DNA from: Ardenticatenaceae bacterium
GTDB taxonomy: Bacteria > Chloroflexota > Anaerolineae > Promineifilales > Promineifilaceae
Direction: 5' to 3'
Assembly: GCA_020634435.1 (NCBI GenBank)
Contig: JACKBS010000004.1
Span: 1,016,165-1,080,164 of the forward strand
Length of the DNA stretch: 64,000 nt
Below the pieces are notes generated by a model, which worked only from the letters and a program-made list of their open reading frames with translations, was not told the DNA's origin and did not search any database. The translations under genes were made by a program, and so were the position numbers. This document shows positions 18,699 through 27,733 of the stretch, one piece after another; position 1 is the first letter of the stretch; every line of letters starts with the position of its first letter.

Positions 18699-21092
18699 CT
18701 ACCCCAACACCACCTCAACCCGGTTGTGCTCCGCCAGCTTATCAGCAGGCACCAGGTTGTCGGCCAGCAGTTCCCCATTTAGCGTCAACGACTTCACGCC
18801 ACGGCAAACGCCGTCGGGATTGGTAACCGTCACCTCAACCACGCAGCCCCGAAAACGGCGCGTTGCCTTAAACCCATCCCAGGCTGACGGGATGCATGGA
18901 TCAATCCGCAATCCAGCCGCTTCCGGCCGCAGCCCCAGGATGTACTGTGTGGCGCTGTAATAGGACCAAGCGGCCGCGCCCGTTAACCATGCCGTGCGGG
19001 TGTTGCCCGGTCGCGGCGAATATATCGAGTAGGTTGTCTGTCCCTGCACGTACGGCTCCATCTGGCGAATTTCGGAACGGCCGTTATAAGCAGCTGGCAT
19101 CGACGCACGATAATATTCATAGGCCCGATCGCCATGGCCCATCATACATTCGGCCATCACCCCCCATCCCTGCGTGTGGTTAAAAATACCCGCATTCTCC
19201 TTGATGCCTGGATTAAACACCACGGCGCGCATCACATCAATCGGCGTCTTCACAAACGGCGGTGCAGAAAGCATCAGCCCGTAGGGAGTAGCCAGCTTCT
19301 CGGCCACAGTTTGCAGGCACCGTTCGGCCTGCTCCGGCGTGGCCGCCCCGCTAATCACCGACCAGACCTGCGTGTTCAGGTAAACCTGCCCTTCCTCGTA
19401 CGCCTTAGTGCCATACACCGTGCCATCATCGCCGATGGCCCAGATAAACCAGTCACCATCCCAGGTGTACCGCTGGATGTAAACGTCTAGCTTGTCACGA
19501 TGGGCCAGCGCCCAGGCTACTTCCTCATCCTGACTAAAATGAGCTGCTACTTCAGCGTAAACCGTCAGCCCCAGGCGCAGTTGGAAGGCCACAAACAAGC
19601 TTTCGCCGTAGTAACCCAGGCGCAAACAGTCGTTCCAATCGGCCGACAGGCCGCAGGGCAGATTGTTGCGTCCCGTGCGCTCAAGATTAAATTCCAGCGC
19701 CCGGCGCAGATGGCCCAACACAGTGTCTTCACCTTCGTCGGCATAAGGCAGCACTTTGAGATAGAAATCCATATCGCCTGTTTCGCCCACAAAGGCAGGC
19801 ACAGCATTAAAAAACCAGAGGCAGTCATCAGAGCGATATTCTTCAGGGTTGGGCGGCACTTCAAAACCAGGGCGGTGATCAAATGGCTTGACGATTGGAA
19901 TGGCACCGCCGTTGGCCAACTGCCCCGTTAGCATTAACTCCAGACGAGCTTGGGCTTCCTCTGGGATGGCCGCCGCCACACCCAAAATGTCCTGCACCGA
20001 GTCGCGAAAACCGAGGCCATCGCGCTCGCCGTTGTACACCAGGCTGGCGGCGCGGGACCAGGCGAAAGTGATGAGGCAGTTGTACAAGCCCCACACGTTG
20101 ATGGTGTGATTGAGCTCCTCATCCGGCGTTTCCACCACCAGACTGCCCAATTTGCTGTGCCAGCTCTCCTTTAACTTTTGCAGCTCGGCCTCAGCCCGGG
20201 CCAATGAGCCAAATTCGGCCACCGTTTGTTGGCCCACCACCCGCGCTTCGCCAATGCCCATCATGATCAATAGTTCGCGGCTTTCACCGGGCTGAAGCGT
20301 GAGGTCCGCCTGGAGGGTACCGCAAGCATTGTCACCATAGGCATTGCTGTTGGTACACTGGCCCTGCTCCACAACCAGCGGATTGTGGTAGCTGCGATAC
20401 GGGCCGAGAAAATCACCCTGACTGGTGTCATAGCCAACTACGGGTGCGCCAACCAGGGCCATCCAGGCGCGGCTAGACATATCCGATTTCAGCTCAGCCT
20501 CATCGTCTGAGGTCAGGTTGTCGTGAATGGCAATGCGCAGCAGCCCGTCGTTGTATTCCCCACGCACGATGAAGAGTGAATATTGCAGATTGACCTGGTC
20601 TTGAAAGGTGTCCCACTGGTTGGTGAATTCACAGAACGAAAAAGCAGAAATCTGACGCGGCCGTTCACTTTCATTACTGATTTTGAGCCGCCAATATTCA
20701 AAGGTTTGGCCCAGCGGCACAAAATAGGTCGCCTCGGTGGCCATGCCCGCGTAACGGGAAGTCATCACCGTGTAGGCCGTGCCGTGGCGGCAAGTCGATT
20801 CATACTGGTCCAACGGTTTGCCCACTGGCTGCCAGGAAGCAGACCAGTAGTCGCCATTTTCCGCATCGCGCAGGTAGAAGTAACGCCCCGGCTGGTCCAT
20901 TGGGATATTGTTGAAGCGCAACCGCAAAAAACGGCCGCGTGCGCCGGATTTGTAAAAGCCATAGCCTCCGGCGTTGTTGGTGATAATGGCCCCATACTCG
21001 GTTGAACCCAGGTAATTACTCCAGGATTGGGGCGTATCTGGGCGGGTGATTACATATTCTTTTGCCTCGTCATCAAAATATCCGTATTGCAT
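18699..21092 (-). CDS. chbP: GH94 phosphorylase of N,N'-diacetylchitobiose phosphorylase type
   Basis: The 797-residue enzyme is a second, diverged GH94 member. It begins MQYGYFDDEAKEYVITRPDT and shares with Vibrio chitobiose phosphorylase the blocks NNAGGYGFYKS, GRYFYLRDAENGDYW, RQISAFSFCEF, FLGPYRSYHNPLVVEQGQC and GLSADWNDCLRLG. The DWND motif carries the general acid. It also shares the end, NPDGVCRGVKSLTLNGELL. The expected reaction is chitobiose plus phosphate to GlcNAc 1-phosphate plus GlcNAc. The neighbouring kinase-like gene would then phosphorylate the free GlcNAc. It is the last gene of the lacI-GH4-kinase-phosphorylase operon. A cellobiose or cello-oligosaccharide substrate cannot be fully excluded from sequence. 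Confidence 0.85.
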   Translation of the reverse strand: MQYGYFDDEAKEYVITRPDTPQSWSNYLGSTEYGAIITNNAGGYGFYKSGARGRFLRLRFNNIPMDQPGRYFYLRDAENGDYWSASWQPVGKPLDQYESTCRHGTAYTVMTSRYAGMATEATYFVPLGQTFEYWRLKISNESERPRQISAFSFCEFTNQWDTFQDQVNLQYSLFIVRGEYNDGLLRIAIHDNLTSDDEAELKSDMSSRAWMALVGAPVVGYDTSQGDFLGPYRSYHNPLVVEQGQCTNSNAYGDNACGTLQADLTLQPGESRELLIMMGIGEARVVGQQTVAEFGSLARAEAELQKLKESWHSKLGSLVVETPDEELNHTINVWGLYNCLITFAWSRAASLVYNGERDGLGFRDSVQDILGVAAAIPEEAQARLELMLTGQLANGGAIPIVKPFDHRPGFEVPPNPEEYRSDDCLWFFNAVPAFVGETGDMDFYLKVLPYADEGEDTVLGHLRRALEFNLERTGRNNLPCGLSADWNDCLRLGYYGESLFVAFQLRLGLTVYAEVAAHFSQDEEVAWALAHRDKLDVYIQRYTWDGDWFIWAIGDDGTVYGTKAYEEGQVYLNTQVWSVISGAATPEQAERCLQTVAEKLATPYGLMLSAPPFVKTPIDVMRAVVFNPGIKENAGIFNHTQGWGVMAECMMGHGDRAYEYYRASMPAAYNGRSEIRQMEPYVQGQTTYSIYSPRPGNTRTAWLTGAAAWSYYSATQYILGLRPEAAGLRIDPCIPSAWDGFKATRRFRGCVVEVTVTNPDGVCRGVKSLTLNGELLADNLVPADKLAEHNRVEVVLG

Positions 21093-21110
21093 TGTTTCCT
21101 ACCATTTTTT

Positions 21111-22103
21111 TTAAGACTCAACTGGTTCATCATAGTAGTGCACCAGAGAGTTGATTAAGTTTTGGCGAGTAACGGCCGTTGCCACCACACTCGCCTGTGC
21201 CATTCCCAAAATCACGCTACCCATCACCGGGGGAACGGTCAAATGAACCAATCGGGCTTGGGGAGCAAAATCAATGATGGCCTGCCACATTGGGTCAATC
21301 AACAGCGGGCCGCCCTTAAACAAACTCCCCGACAGCACCACATCAAATGTTTCTTGTTCAAATTCAAGCTGGCGGATGACCGCTTTTGCCATTTCTGCTA
21401 ACTCCTGGCCGGCCCAGCGCAGCAGCTCCTGCGCCACAACATCGCCCTGCTGGGCCACCTCAAACACCAGCGGTGCAGCTTTGGCATTCACAGAGAGGTG
21501 ACCTTCCGTATAACCTTCCAGCAAATCTGCCAGGTTTTTCGCTCCGGCAAAGGTAATCAACGCGTCACTTAAGGCCGTCGGTTGACCGCGTTTGGTCCAG
21601 GCAAAAGCCACCAGCTGCATCGCGCGCCACACCAATTCAGACGCCCCGGCAAATTCACCCATGTGGTAGCCATATCCAGTTACCCGCCCTTCGCGCTCTC
21701 GCGTTCGATCCAGGCCGCGACAGTTGCAGCCAGTACCCGCGATCAGCGAGATACCCCAGCCGTCTTCGCTGGCGGCCAGCAGCGGCGGCACGCCATCATT
21801 GACAAAGCGCATGGGGCAGGCCAGGCCGAGCTGGTTGAGCACGCCGCGCATGGCCGGGTCCTGCGACGGCCAATCGTACCCGGCGATGCCAAAGCCTGCG
21901 CCCGCGATTTGGGGCAGGCCAATTTGCGCCTGGGCCAAAGCCTGCGCCAAACCTTCTTGTACAGCGCGAAGCATACCGTCGTACCCCACAACCTGGTTGT
22001 TACCCGCACCAGCCTGGCCAAAGCCAACGATCTGCCCCGCTTGATCGGCAATGGCTACGTGCGTTTTGCTACTGCCTATGTCTACGCCAACAAAGTATTG
22101 CAT
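21111..22103 (-). CDS. N-acetylglucosamine-kinase-like protein (BadF/BadG/BcrA/BcrD ATPase family)
   Basis: This 330-residue ASKHA-fold kinase starts with the phosphate-1 motif (YFVGVDIGSSKTHVAI). It contains a nucleotide-binding GISLIAGTGCNCRG stretch and the phosphate-2-like VLSGSLFKGGPLL. Relatives phosphorylate GlcNAc or glucosamine. Position, 18 bases before the chitobiose-type phosphorylase gene and 15 bases after the GH4 gene, supports a role on the free amino sugar released by that enzyme. The assignment to GlcNAc rests mainly on this context. A general sugar or N-acyl sugar kinase is the alternative. Confidence 0.85.
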   Translation of the reverse strand: MQYFVGVDIGSSKTHVAIADQAGQIVGFGQAGAGNNQVVGYDGMLRAVQEGLAQALAQAQIGLPQIAGAGFGIAGYDWPSQDPAMRGVLNQLGLACPMRFVNDGVPPLLAASEDGWGISLIAGTGCNCRGLDRTREREGRVTGYGYHMGEFAGASELVWRAMQLVAFAWTKRGQPTALSDALITFAGAKNLADLLEGYTEGHLSVNAKAAPLVFEVAQQGDVVAQELLRWAGQELAEMAKAVIRQLEFEQETFDVVLSGSLFKGGPLLIDPMWQAIIDFAPQARLVHLTVPPVMGSVILGMAQASVVATAVTRQNLINSLVHYYDEPVES

Positions 22104-22118
22104 CAGGGTTCCTTGCGG

Positions 22119-23414
22119 TTAGTTCCAAAATTGAGGGAGATACGGCCGTTGCGTCATCACCATATCATCCAACACGGCTTGAATCTGGTTGGCTGGTGGA
22201 CCAAGCGGGTGCGCCAGCAACGCCTGGTATGCCGCCTGACGATCGCCGTGAACGGCCGCTTCCACCGTGAGCAGCTCAAACGACTTTATTTGGGCCAGCA
22301 AACCAAACTGCGCCGCAGGCAGCGGCTCCGTCGGCAACGGCCGCAACCCATCGCGCCGCACCACGGCAGGCATTTCCAGCACCCAATCCGCTGGCCAGCC
22401 AGCGACCGCCCCGCCGTGCGGAATATTCACCACGTGTGTCTCGCCCAGATCGTTGTAATGTGCGTTTAGCAACTGCGTGGCCACGGTGGAGTACCACGCG
22501 CCGCCCCGCTTCATCAAATCTGCGGGCGGTTCAGTCAGCTTTGGATCGGCATATTGCGCCAACAGCTCATTTTCGATGGCAATCACTTCTTCGGCCCGCG
22601 ACGGCGGCCACTTCTCCTGCTCTTTCAGCTTCTTGTGGGTGTAATAAAAGTATTGCAAATAATAGTTGGGAATCATTTGCAGCACTTCAATTAAATCGGG
22701 ATCCCACATCGGCGCCGCCTCAGCACGAAGGGTGGTTATAAACTGCTGCATCACCTGCGGCCAAACATCTTCGCCTTCAATCGTAAAGCCACGATGCCAG
22801 GAAAGATGGTTCAATCCCAGCGTGTTGAGCTCGACCTGCTCCGGCGCAAACCGTTTGCCCAATGCCTTTTCCAGGTAATCCAAAATGAGCATCTTGGCGG
22901 TGATCGGCACGTTGCACACGCCAACGCTGGGCACCTCAGGCGCATATCGGCTCAACGCTTCGGTCACCAGCCCAGCCGGATTGGTGAAGTTCACCAGCAG
23001 CGCACCCGGCTGAGCCACGTCTTGCATATCTTTAGCGATGCTCAGAATGACGGGAATGGTGCGTAGCGCTTTGGCCATGCCGCCAACGCCAGTGGTTTCC
23101 TGGCCAATGAGCCCATGCCGCCGCCCCAAATATTCATCTTCACGACGTGCTTCCATCTGCCCGACACGCAGCTGGGTGGTGACATAGCTGGCATCGGCAA
23201 CGGCCGTTCGCTGGTCCGTTGAGAGGATGACTTGAAACGGCCGTCCCTGCGCCGCCACCATGCGCTGCGCAAAACCGCCCACAATTTCCAGGCGTGCTTC
23301 ATCAATATCTACCAGCCACAATTCCTGCAACGGAAACTGGGCTGTGCGGGCTAAAAAACCGTTTACTAGCTCCGGTGTGTAGGTGGATCCCCCACCAATA
23401 ACTGCTACTTTCAA
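22119..23414 (-). CDS. GH4 family 6-phospho-beta-glucosidase-like glycosidase
   Basis: The 431-residue enzyme has the N-terminal Rossmann motif for NAD (MKVAVIGGGSTYTPELV). It also has GLIGQETTGVGGMAKALRTI, the metal-binding Cys in VCNVPITAK and the LNTLGLNHLSWHRGF block, all characteristic of the 6-phospho-beta-glucosidase branch of GH4. These enzymes use NAD, a divalent metal and a redox-elimination mechanism. Because no PTS is seen, the real substrate may be an unphosphorylated or kinase-made glycoside. It lies 21 bases after the LacI gene in a four-gene minus-strand operon. Length is normal. Confidence 0.9.
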   Translation of the reverse strand: MKVAVIGGGSTYTPELVNGFLARTAQFPLQELWLVDIDEARLEIVGGFAQRMVAAQGRPFQVILSTDQRTAVADASYVTTQLRVGQMEARREDEYLGRRHGLIGQETTGVGGMAKALRTIPVILSIAKDMQDVAQPGALLVNFTNPAGLVTEALSRYAPEVPSVGVCNVPITAKMLILDYLEKALGKRFAPEQVELNTLGLNHLSWHRGFTIEGEDVWPQVMQQFITTLRAEAAPMWDPDLIEVLQMIPNYYLQYFYYTHKKLKEQEKWPPSRAEEVIAIENELLAQYADPKLTEPPADLMKRGGAWYSTVATQLLNAHYNDLGETHVVNIPHGGAVAGWPADWVLEMPAVVRRDGLRPLPTEPLPAAQFGLLAQIKSFELLTVEAAVHGDRQAAYQALLAHPLGPPANQIQAVLDDMVMTQRPYLPQFWN

Positions 23415-23435
23415 AATAACACCTCAAGCAACTGC

Positions 23436-24461
23436 CTAAGCAAACTCACAGCCACAGGAACGACGGAGAACCATTTCTGTGGGCAGTAAAGTAACAAGCT
23501 CAGGCTCTTTTTTATCAAGCAAACAAAACAGCTGGCGGGCCACCGATTGCCCTACCATTTCTGTTGGCGCTCTAACCGTGGTTAAGGGTGGCGACATGAA
23601 GGGGGCCATCAGCGAATCATCAAAACCAACCACGCTGACAGCCTCAGGAATTTTGTAGCCAGCCTCGTTGAGCGCCTGGTACACGCCAATCGCCGCATCG
23701 TCATCGCCAGCAAAAACCGCATCAAATTCAGGACGTTCGGGATTGGCTAAGAAAGCTTTAAGCGAGCGGTAGGCAACTTCGCCTTCAAAAGAACCGTCTA
23801 AAACCAGGTTTTCATCAAATGGGATGCCATGTTCTTCGAGGGCAGCTCGAAACCCTTCCTCCCGCCAATGGGCATCTTCCTGGTTGTCGGGACCACGCAG
23901 CAGAACAATGCGGCGGCGATTGTGCGCCGTGATCAAATGCGTGATTAATTTGCGCGTTGCGGCTTTGTTTTCAATGGTGGTAAAAGGAATGGCCTGTGAA
24001 TTTGCGGGGGTTTTGTGAATTAAGACAATGGGGAAATTACGTTCGTAAAAAGTAGCAATCTCTTCATCACTCAGGCTGTCGGCAAAGGCAATGATTCCGT
24101 CCGTGTTGTGAGGACCAAGCGGAACGGCCGTTTCCCCCTCCACGCCAGAATGATACGAAGCAACCAGCAGATTGTAACCATTCTCCCGCACCACTTTTTC
24201 AACGCCTGCCAGTAGTGGACCAAAAAAAGGATTGTGCATACTGGTCAACAGCAAGCCAACAGCGTTCTTCGTGTGCAACGCCAACTGACGTGCCGTTTCG
24301 TGCGGCACGTAATCCAGCTGAACCATGACGGCCTCGATTCGCGCTGCCAGTTTTTCCGATACCGGGGCATTTTGATTAATGTACCGGCTCACCGTAGCCA
24401 CCGAAACGCCTGCCTCACGAGCGACGTCACGAATGGTGATAGATTGAGAACGTTTGGTCAT
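23436..24461 (-). CDS. LacI-family transcriptional regulator (second)
   Basis: This 341-residue repressor has its LacI helix-turn-helix at residues 8-30 (ITIRDVAREAGVSVATVSRY) and hinge HETARQLALHTK. The sugar-binding domain includes AVGLLLTSMHNPFFGPLLAG, FDAVFAGDDDAAIGVYQAL and VSVVGFDDSLMAPFMSPPLT. It ends LLPTEMVLRRSCGC. AGGTGG lies before the ATG. A perfect 18-bp palindrome overlaps its own -10 region, so autorepression and control of the downstream GH4-kinase-GH94 genes is expected. The effector is probably a beta-linked (amino) disaccharide or a derived phosphate, by context only. Its HTH differs from that of the regulator at 13270, as do the two operators. Confidence 0.93.
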   Translation of the reverse strand: MTKRSQSITIRDVAREAGVSVATVSRYINQNAPVSEKLAARIEAVMVQLDYVPHETARQLALHTKNAVGLLLTSMHNPFFGPLLAGVEKVVRENGYNLLVASYHSGVEGETAVPLGPHNTDGIIAFADSLSDEEIATFYERNFPIVLIHKTPANSQAIPFTTIENKAATRKLITHLITAHNRRRIVLLRGPDNQEDAHWREEGFRAALEEHGIPFDENLVLDGSFEGEVAYRSLKAFLANPERPEFDAVFAGDDDAAIGVYQALNEAGYKIPEAVSVVGFDDSLMAPFMSPPLTTVRAPTEMVGQSVARQLFCLLDKKEPELVTLLPTEMVLRRSCGCEFA

Positions 24462-24474
24462 GAAATCCCACCTA

Positions 24475-24492
24475 AATGTAACCGGTTACATT
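24475..24492. promoter_or_regulatory. LacI-type operator AATGTAACCGGTTACATT
   Basis: A perfect 18-bp palindrome with central CG lies 14 bases upstream of the second LacI start codon. It overlaps the last bases of the predicted -10 element (24490-24495), so bound repressor would block the polymerase. Confidence 0.8.
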
Positions 24493-24518
24493 GTCACATA
24501 ACCAGCGGTGGCTGTCAA
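24490..24518 (-). promoter_or_regulatory. Promoter of the lacI-GH4-kinase-chbP operon
   Basis: On the minus strand, TTGACA (24518-24513) and GACAAT (24495-24490) are separated by exactly 17 bases. The -35 is consensus and the -10 is a fair match. The operator palindrome begins inside the -10 element. Confidence 0.65.
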
Positions 24519-24972
24519 CTTTTTTTTGGGCGTTTAGGACCCCCAGCTTTTCCCCATACTTTATTGCTCTCAGTGGCAACGTACCCAGCCAGACAGATAT
24601 GCAGATAGCGCCCTCCCTCAGTACGCCACCACTTGAAAACCACCTACCCTCTAGGACTTTTGTACTATCCACAACACGTTTTCTAGCTCAGAAAAAATAC
24701 TGATACGAAAATTTTATGAATTTGCCTTGATTTGTGACCTCACATCCGTATACTTATCGGGGCTTAGCCTGGGACCCAACTGGATCATAACGTAACTGAG
24801 TCGTGGCCGAAGATTGGGCGCATCGTACCCATTAATAGCTCTTTGGCCTGGTGGGAAGGCCAAATCAAGTTGCCTACGTCGTTACAATTTCAATACCTAT
24901 TTTGCAGCTGTTTTGTAGTTTTTTTAAGAAGCAATCAAGCGATTTATGCTACCATTGCCTAAAAACACACTA

Positions 24973-24990
24973 TTAACAGTCGGCTGTTAA
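24973..24990. promoter_or_regulatory. Inverted repeat TTAACAG-TCGG-CTGTTAA, possible regulator site
   Basis: Perfect 7-bp arms flank a 4-base centre, about 220 bases before the first cluster gene. The symmetry and the gene-free setting suit a binding site for a dimeric regulator or a small RNA hairpin. Neither is shown. Confidence 0.4.
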
Positions 24991-25073
24991 CCGCCTGTAA
25001 AGCGCTGTTGGAATGTCTCTGTCTTCACTACTCTCAACATTCCCCTTAGCAAAGCAACTGCAAATTTTCGGGA

Positions 25074-25105
25074 ACCGATCCGTTGGCAAGTAAAAATGGA
25101 TCGGT
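25074..25105 (+). promoter_or_regulatory. Stem-loop ACCGATCC...GGATCGGT in the leader of the biosynthetic cluster
   Basis: Perfect 8-bp arms are separated by 16 bases and followed by ATTTT. It lies about 110 bases before the acyltransferase start codon, so it would form in the 5' leader RNA. It could be an attenuator or a weak terminator, or a protein site. The T-run is short. Confidence 0.4.
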
Positions 25106-25212
25106 ATTTTAGGTGTCTCTGGGCAAGGTGATGGTTAATGAACTCATGGCAAATGGGATTTACAAAATTTATTTTTTCGTCTATGCAAAAGTCTAGTTAG
25201 TTTTCGGCACTT

Positions 25213-26703
25213 ATGCATCCTAAAACACTTCAGCAGCCCGAGTGGTACTTGCTACCAGTTTCCGGGTCTTCGACAACCGAACTGCAACAAAAATCGACTG
25301 CCCTCATTCGATACGTCCAACAGTACCCCAATCAAACATTATCCCAGGTTGCGGCTTTGCTGAATCAGGAAGCCAGCAATCAGCCCATCCGTCAGGCGGT
25401 ACTGAGCAAAAACAGTGCCGAACTTGCTGAACAGTTGACCAAGGCGGAAGTAAGGCAAGCCACCTCAGAAAGTAGCTCAACCAAACCACCGGTCATTTTT
25501 ATGTTCCCCGGCATTGGCGATCATTACGGAAATATGGCGCGGGGTCTGTACGCTGTGCTGCCAATTTTCCGTGAGGTCTTGGATGCGTGTGATGTAGCAT
25601 TACGGCCGTTTCTCCTCGAATCGCTCCTTGATCTGCTGTTTTTTGAAGAAGCCACGCCGGAACCAATCAACGGCAGCGCACCAGGACTTGATCTGGCAGC
25701 CTTGCTCGGACGCAAAACCACTGCGGCCCCTGCGAATCCGGCGGAAGCCCGGCTGCAAGAAACGATTATTGCCCACCCGCTGGTGTTTAGCGTGGAGTAC
25801 GCTCTGGCCCGGCAGTTGATGGCGTGGGGTTTGCAACCTCAAGGGCTGATTGGCTATAGCCTGGGTGAATATGTTTCCGCCACGCTGGCCGGTGTCCTGC
25901 GCTTAGAAGATGCCATCACTTTGGTGGCCCGACGCGCTCAGCTGATTCAAGCTCTGCCTGAAGGTAAAATGCTCACGGTCCCCCTCTCACGAGAGGCCGT
26001 GGCGCCTTATCTCAACGAGCAGGTTTCCCTCTCGGCCCACAATAGCGAGGAGCTGACGGTGCTGGCCGGGGAAGCAGAGGCTATTCAAGCGGTACAGCAG
26101 CAACTGCTAAGCCAGCAAATCGCCTGCCGCTTGCTAGACACCACCCACGCCTTCCATTCGCACATGATGGAAACTGCCGTCACCGAGCTTAACGAACTGG
26201 CTCACACCATCACCTTTGCGGCACCGCAGATTCCATATCTGTCTAATGTTACCGGCACATGGATTACGCCCCAACAGGCGACCGACCCCACCTACTGGGC
26301 CCGGCATATGTGCCAGCCAGTGCAGTTTTACTCGATGCTGCAAAACTTGTTCCGACAAGCGCCGCTGTCGCACTTTATTGAGGTCGGCCCCGGCCAATCC
26401 CTGGGCTCCTTTGCCAAGCAGCATCCGCTGTGCAAACACGAACAATTTGCCTGGATTTACCCGACCTTGCGTTATTCCTACGACCACCAGGACGACCACT
26501 GGTTTTTGTTATCAACCATCCGTAAATTATGGCTCTCTGGCGTTGATTTGCAGTGGCAAACCATCAATCCTGTTGATCTTGCAGCAGGTTCTCCGCAGTT
26601 GTTTGCCTCCCCGCAAACCAGTTCAGAGCAAGTCACCGAGCAGAAAGAACGCGGTGAAAAACGGCGGCAGAATCGGTTACGCCGCCGGGATCACAGCCGA
26701 TAG
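25213..26703 (+). CDS. Free-standing acyltransferase (AT), candidate trans-acting extender loader
   Basis: The 496-residue protein contains one PKS acyltransferase domain. The first 90 residues resemble a KS-AT linker (PEWYLLPVSGSS) without a KS. The AT core follows: FMFPGIGDHYGNMARGLY, nucleophile Ser216 in GYSLGEYVSATLAG, and His315 in THAFHSHMMETAV. The usual GHSxG motif reads GYSxG here, an uncommon change next to the nucleophile. A post-AT segment and a strongly basic tail (EKRRQNRLRRRDHSR) end the protein. The next three genes make a special ACP-bound extender, and the second PKS module in this cluster has a dead AT. This protein therefore probably moves that extender to that module, as ZmaF is described to do in zwittermicin synthesis. 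No clear ribosome site precedes the ATG. Confidence 0.88.
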   Translation: MHPKTLQQPEWYLLPVSGSSTTELQQKSTALIRYVQQYPNQTLSQVAALLNQEASNQPIRQAVLSKNSAELAEQLTKAEVRQATSESSSTKPPVIFMFPGIGDHYGNMARGLYAVLPIFREVLDACDVALRPFLLESLLDLLFFEEATPEPINGSAPGLDLAALLGRKTTAAPANPAEARLQETIIAHPLVFSVEYALARQLMAWGLQPQGLIGYSLGEYVSATLAGVLRLEDAITLVARRAQLIQALPEGKMLTVPLSREAVAPYLNEQVSLSAHNSEELTVLAGEAEAIQAVQQQLLSQQIACRLLDTTHAFHSHMMETAVTELNELAHTITFAAPQIPYLSNVTGTWITPQQATDPTYWARHMCQPVQFYSMLQNLFRQAPLSHFIEVGPGQSLGSFAKQHPLCKHEQFAWIYPTLRYSYDHQDDHWFLLSTIRKLWLSGVDLQWQTINPVDLAAGSPQLFASPQTSSEQVTEQKERGEKRRQNRLRRRDHSR

Positions 26704-26833
26704 ATTTAAACGGCCGTCCGTGGAGCAGCGAACGGCCGTTGCCCGTAAGCAGAATAAGCGGTATTGAAACTGGCAAAGGCGATCTCTCTCGCTTTTGCTG
26801 GCGCAATGCAAATTAAGTGTAAGGAGAAACAAG

Positions 26834-27688
26834 TTGACACTAAAACGGATCGGCGTTATTGGCGCAGGTGTCATGGGTGTGGGCGTAGCCCAAACGCTGG
26901 CACAAACTGGCCACGACGTAGTGCTTGTCGATATTCGCGACGATATTCTGGAGCAAGCTAAAGGCCAGATTTATCAAAATATTCGCTTAAGTCGTCTGTT
27001 CAACAAACCCCAAGCTAACGACAAAAGCCCCGAAGAACTCATTGCTCAGATTTGCTTTACGACCGATTATCAACAGCTGCATGACGTTGATTTTGTCGTG
27101 GAAAACAGCACGGAAAAGTGGGCCATCAAAAAAGAGATTTACCCGCAGCTAGACGCCATCTGCCCACCGCAGGCTGTCTTTGCCGCCAACACGTCATGCA
27201 TCTCCATTACCCGCATCGGTTCGGTCACCAACCGCCCAGACAAAATTGTGGGCATGCACTTCATGAACCCCGTGCCCATGAAACCCACGGTAGAGGTGAT
27301 TCGCGGCTACCACACCAGCGAAGATTCTTTGGCCACCGCCAAAGAGTTCCTGGCCGGCATGAACAAAGATGGCATTGTCGTCAACGATTCGCCCGGTTTT
27401 GTCTCCAATCGCGTGTTGATGCTTACCGTCAACGAGGCCGCTTTTTTACTGCATGAAGGTGTCTCCAACGCCAAAGACGTGGATGACATTTTTAAGAAAT
27501 GTTTTGGCCACAAAATGGGCCCGCTGGAAACGGCCGATCTCATCGGCCTGGACACCATTCTATACTCCATCGAAGTGCTGCACGAAAGCTTTGCCGACAG
27601 CAAATACCGGCCCTGCCCGCTGCTGCAAAAGATGGTAGATGCAGGATTATACGGCCGTAAAAGCGGCGCCGGATTTTACACTTACTAA
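26834..27688 (+). CDS. FkbK-like 3-hydroxyacyl-CoA dehydrogenase (ACP-bound extender synthesis)
   Basis: The protein is 285 residues from a TTG start at 26834, preferred because AAGGAG lies eight bases upstream; an ATG at 26795 has none. It has the NAD-binding fold (IGVIGAGVMGVGVAQTLAQ), VDFVVENSTEKWAIKKEIY, ANTSCISITRIG with the catalytic region, MHFMNPVPMKPTVEVIRGY and SPGFVSNRVLML. This is the 3-hydroxybutyryl-CoA dehydrogenase family. Between a free AT and an ACP plus an FkbH-like gene, it matches FkbK/ZmaG. These are thought to oxidise glyceryl-ACP towards hydroxymalonyl-semialdehyde-ACP. Primary metabolic 3-hydroxybutyryl-CoA dehydrogenase is the alternative, but the context speaks against it. 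Confidence 0.85.
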   Translation: MTLKRIGVIGAGVMGVGVAQTLAQTGHDVVLVDIRDDILEQAKGQIYQNIRLSRLFNKPQANDKSPEELIAQICFTTDYQQLHDVDFVVENSTEKWAIKKEIYPQLDAICPPQAVFAANTSCISITRIGSVTNRPDKIVGMHFMNPVPMKPTVEVIRGYHTSEDSLATAKEFLAGMNKDGIVVNDSPGFVSNRVLMLTVNEAAFLLHEGVSNAKDVDDIFKKCFGHKMGPLETADLIGLDTILYSIEVLHESFADSKYRPCPLLQKMVDAGLYGRKSGAGFYTY

Positions 27689-27733
27689 AACCCCCAAACC
27701 CTAATTTTTTATGAAACCGGAGGAAGTACACCA

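Larger units (their letters stand above)
24519..25212. other. Long divergent intergenic region ahead of the biosynthetic cluster
   Basis: About 690 bases separate the minus-strand sugar operon from the first biosynthetic gene. The stretch is AT-richer than its surroundings, lacks any ACGGCCGT copy and has no credible open frame. It contains two inverted repeats, annotated separately at 24973 and 25074. It probably holds the main promoter and control sites of the plus-strand cluster. No regulator gene for the cluster is present in the window. Confidence 0.55.
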
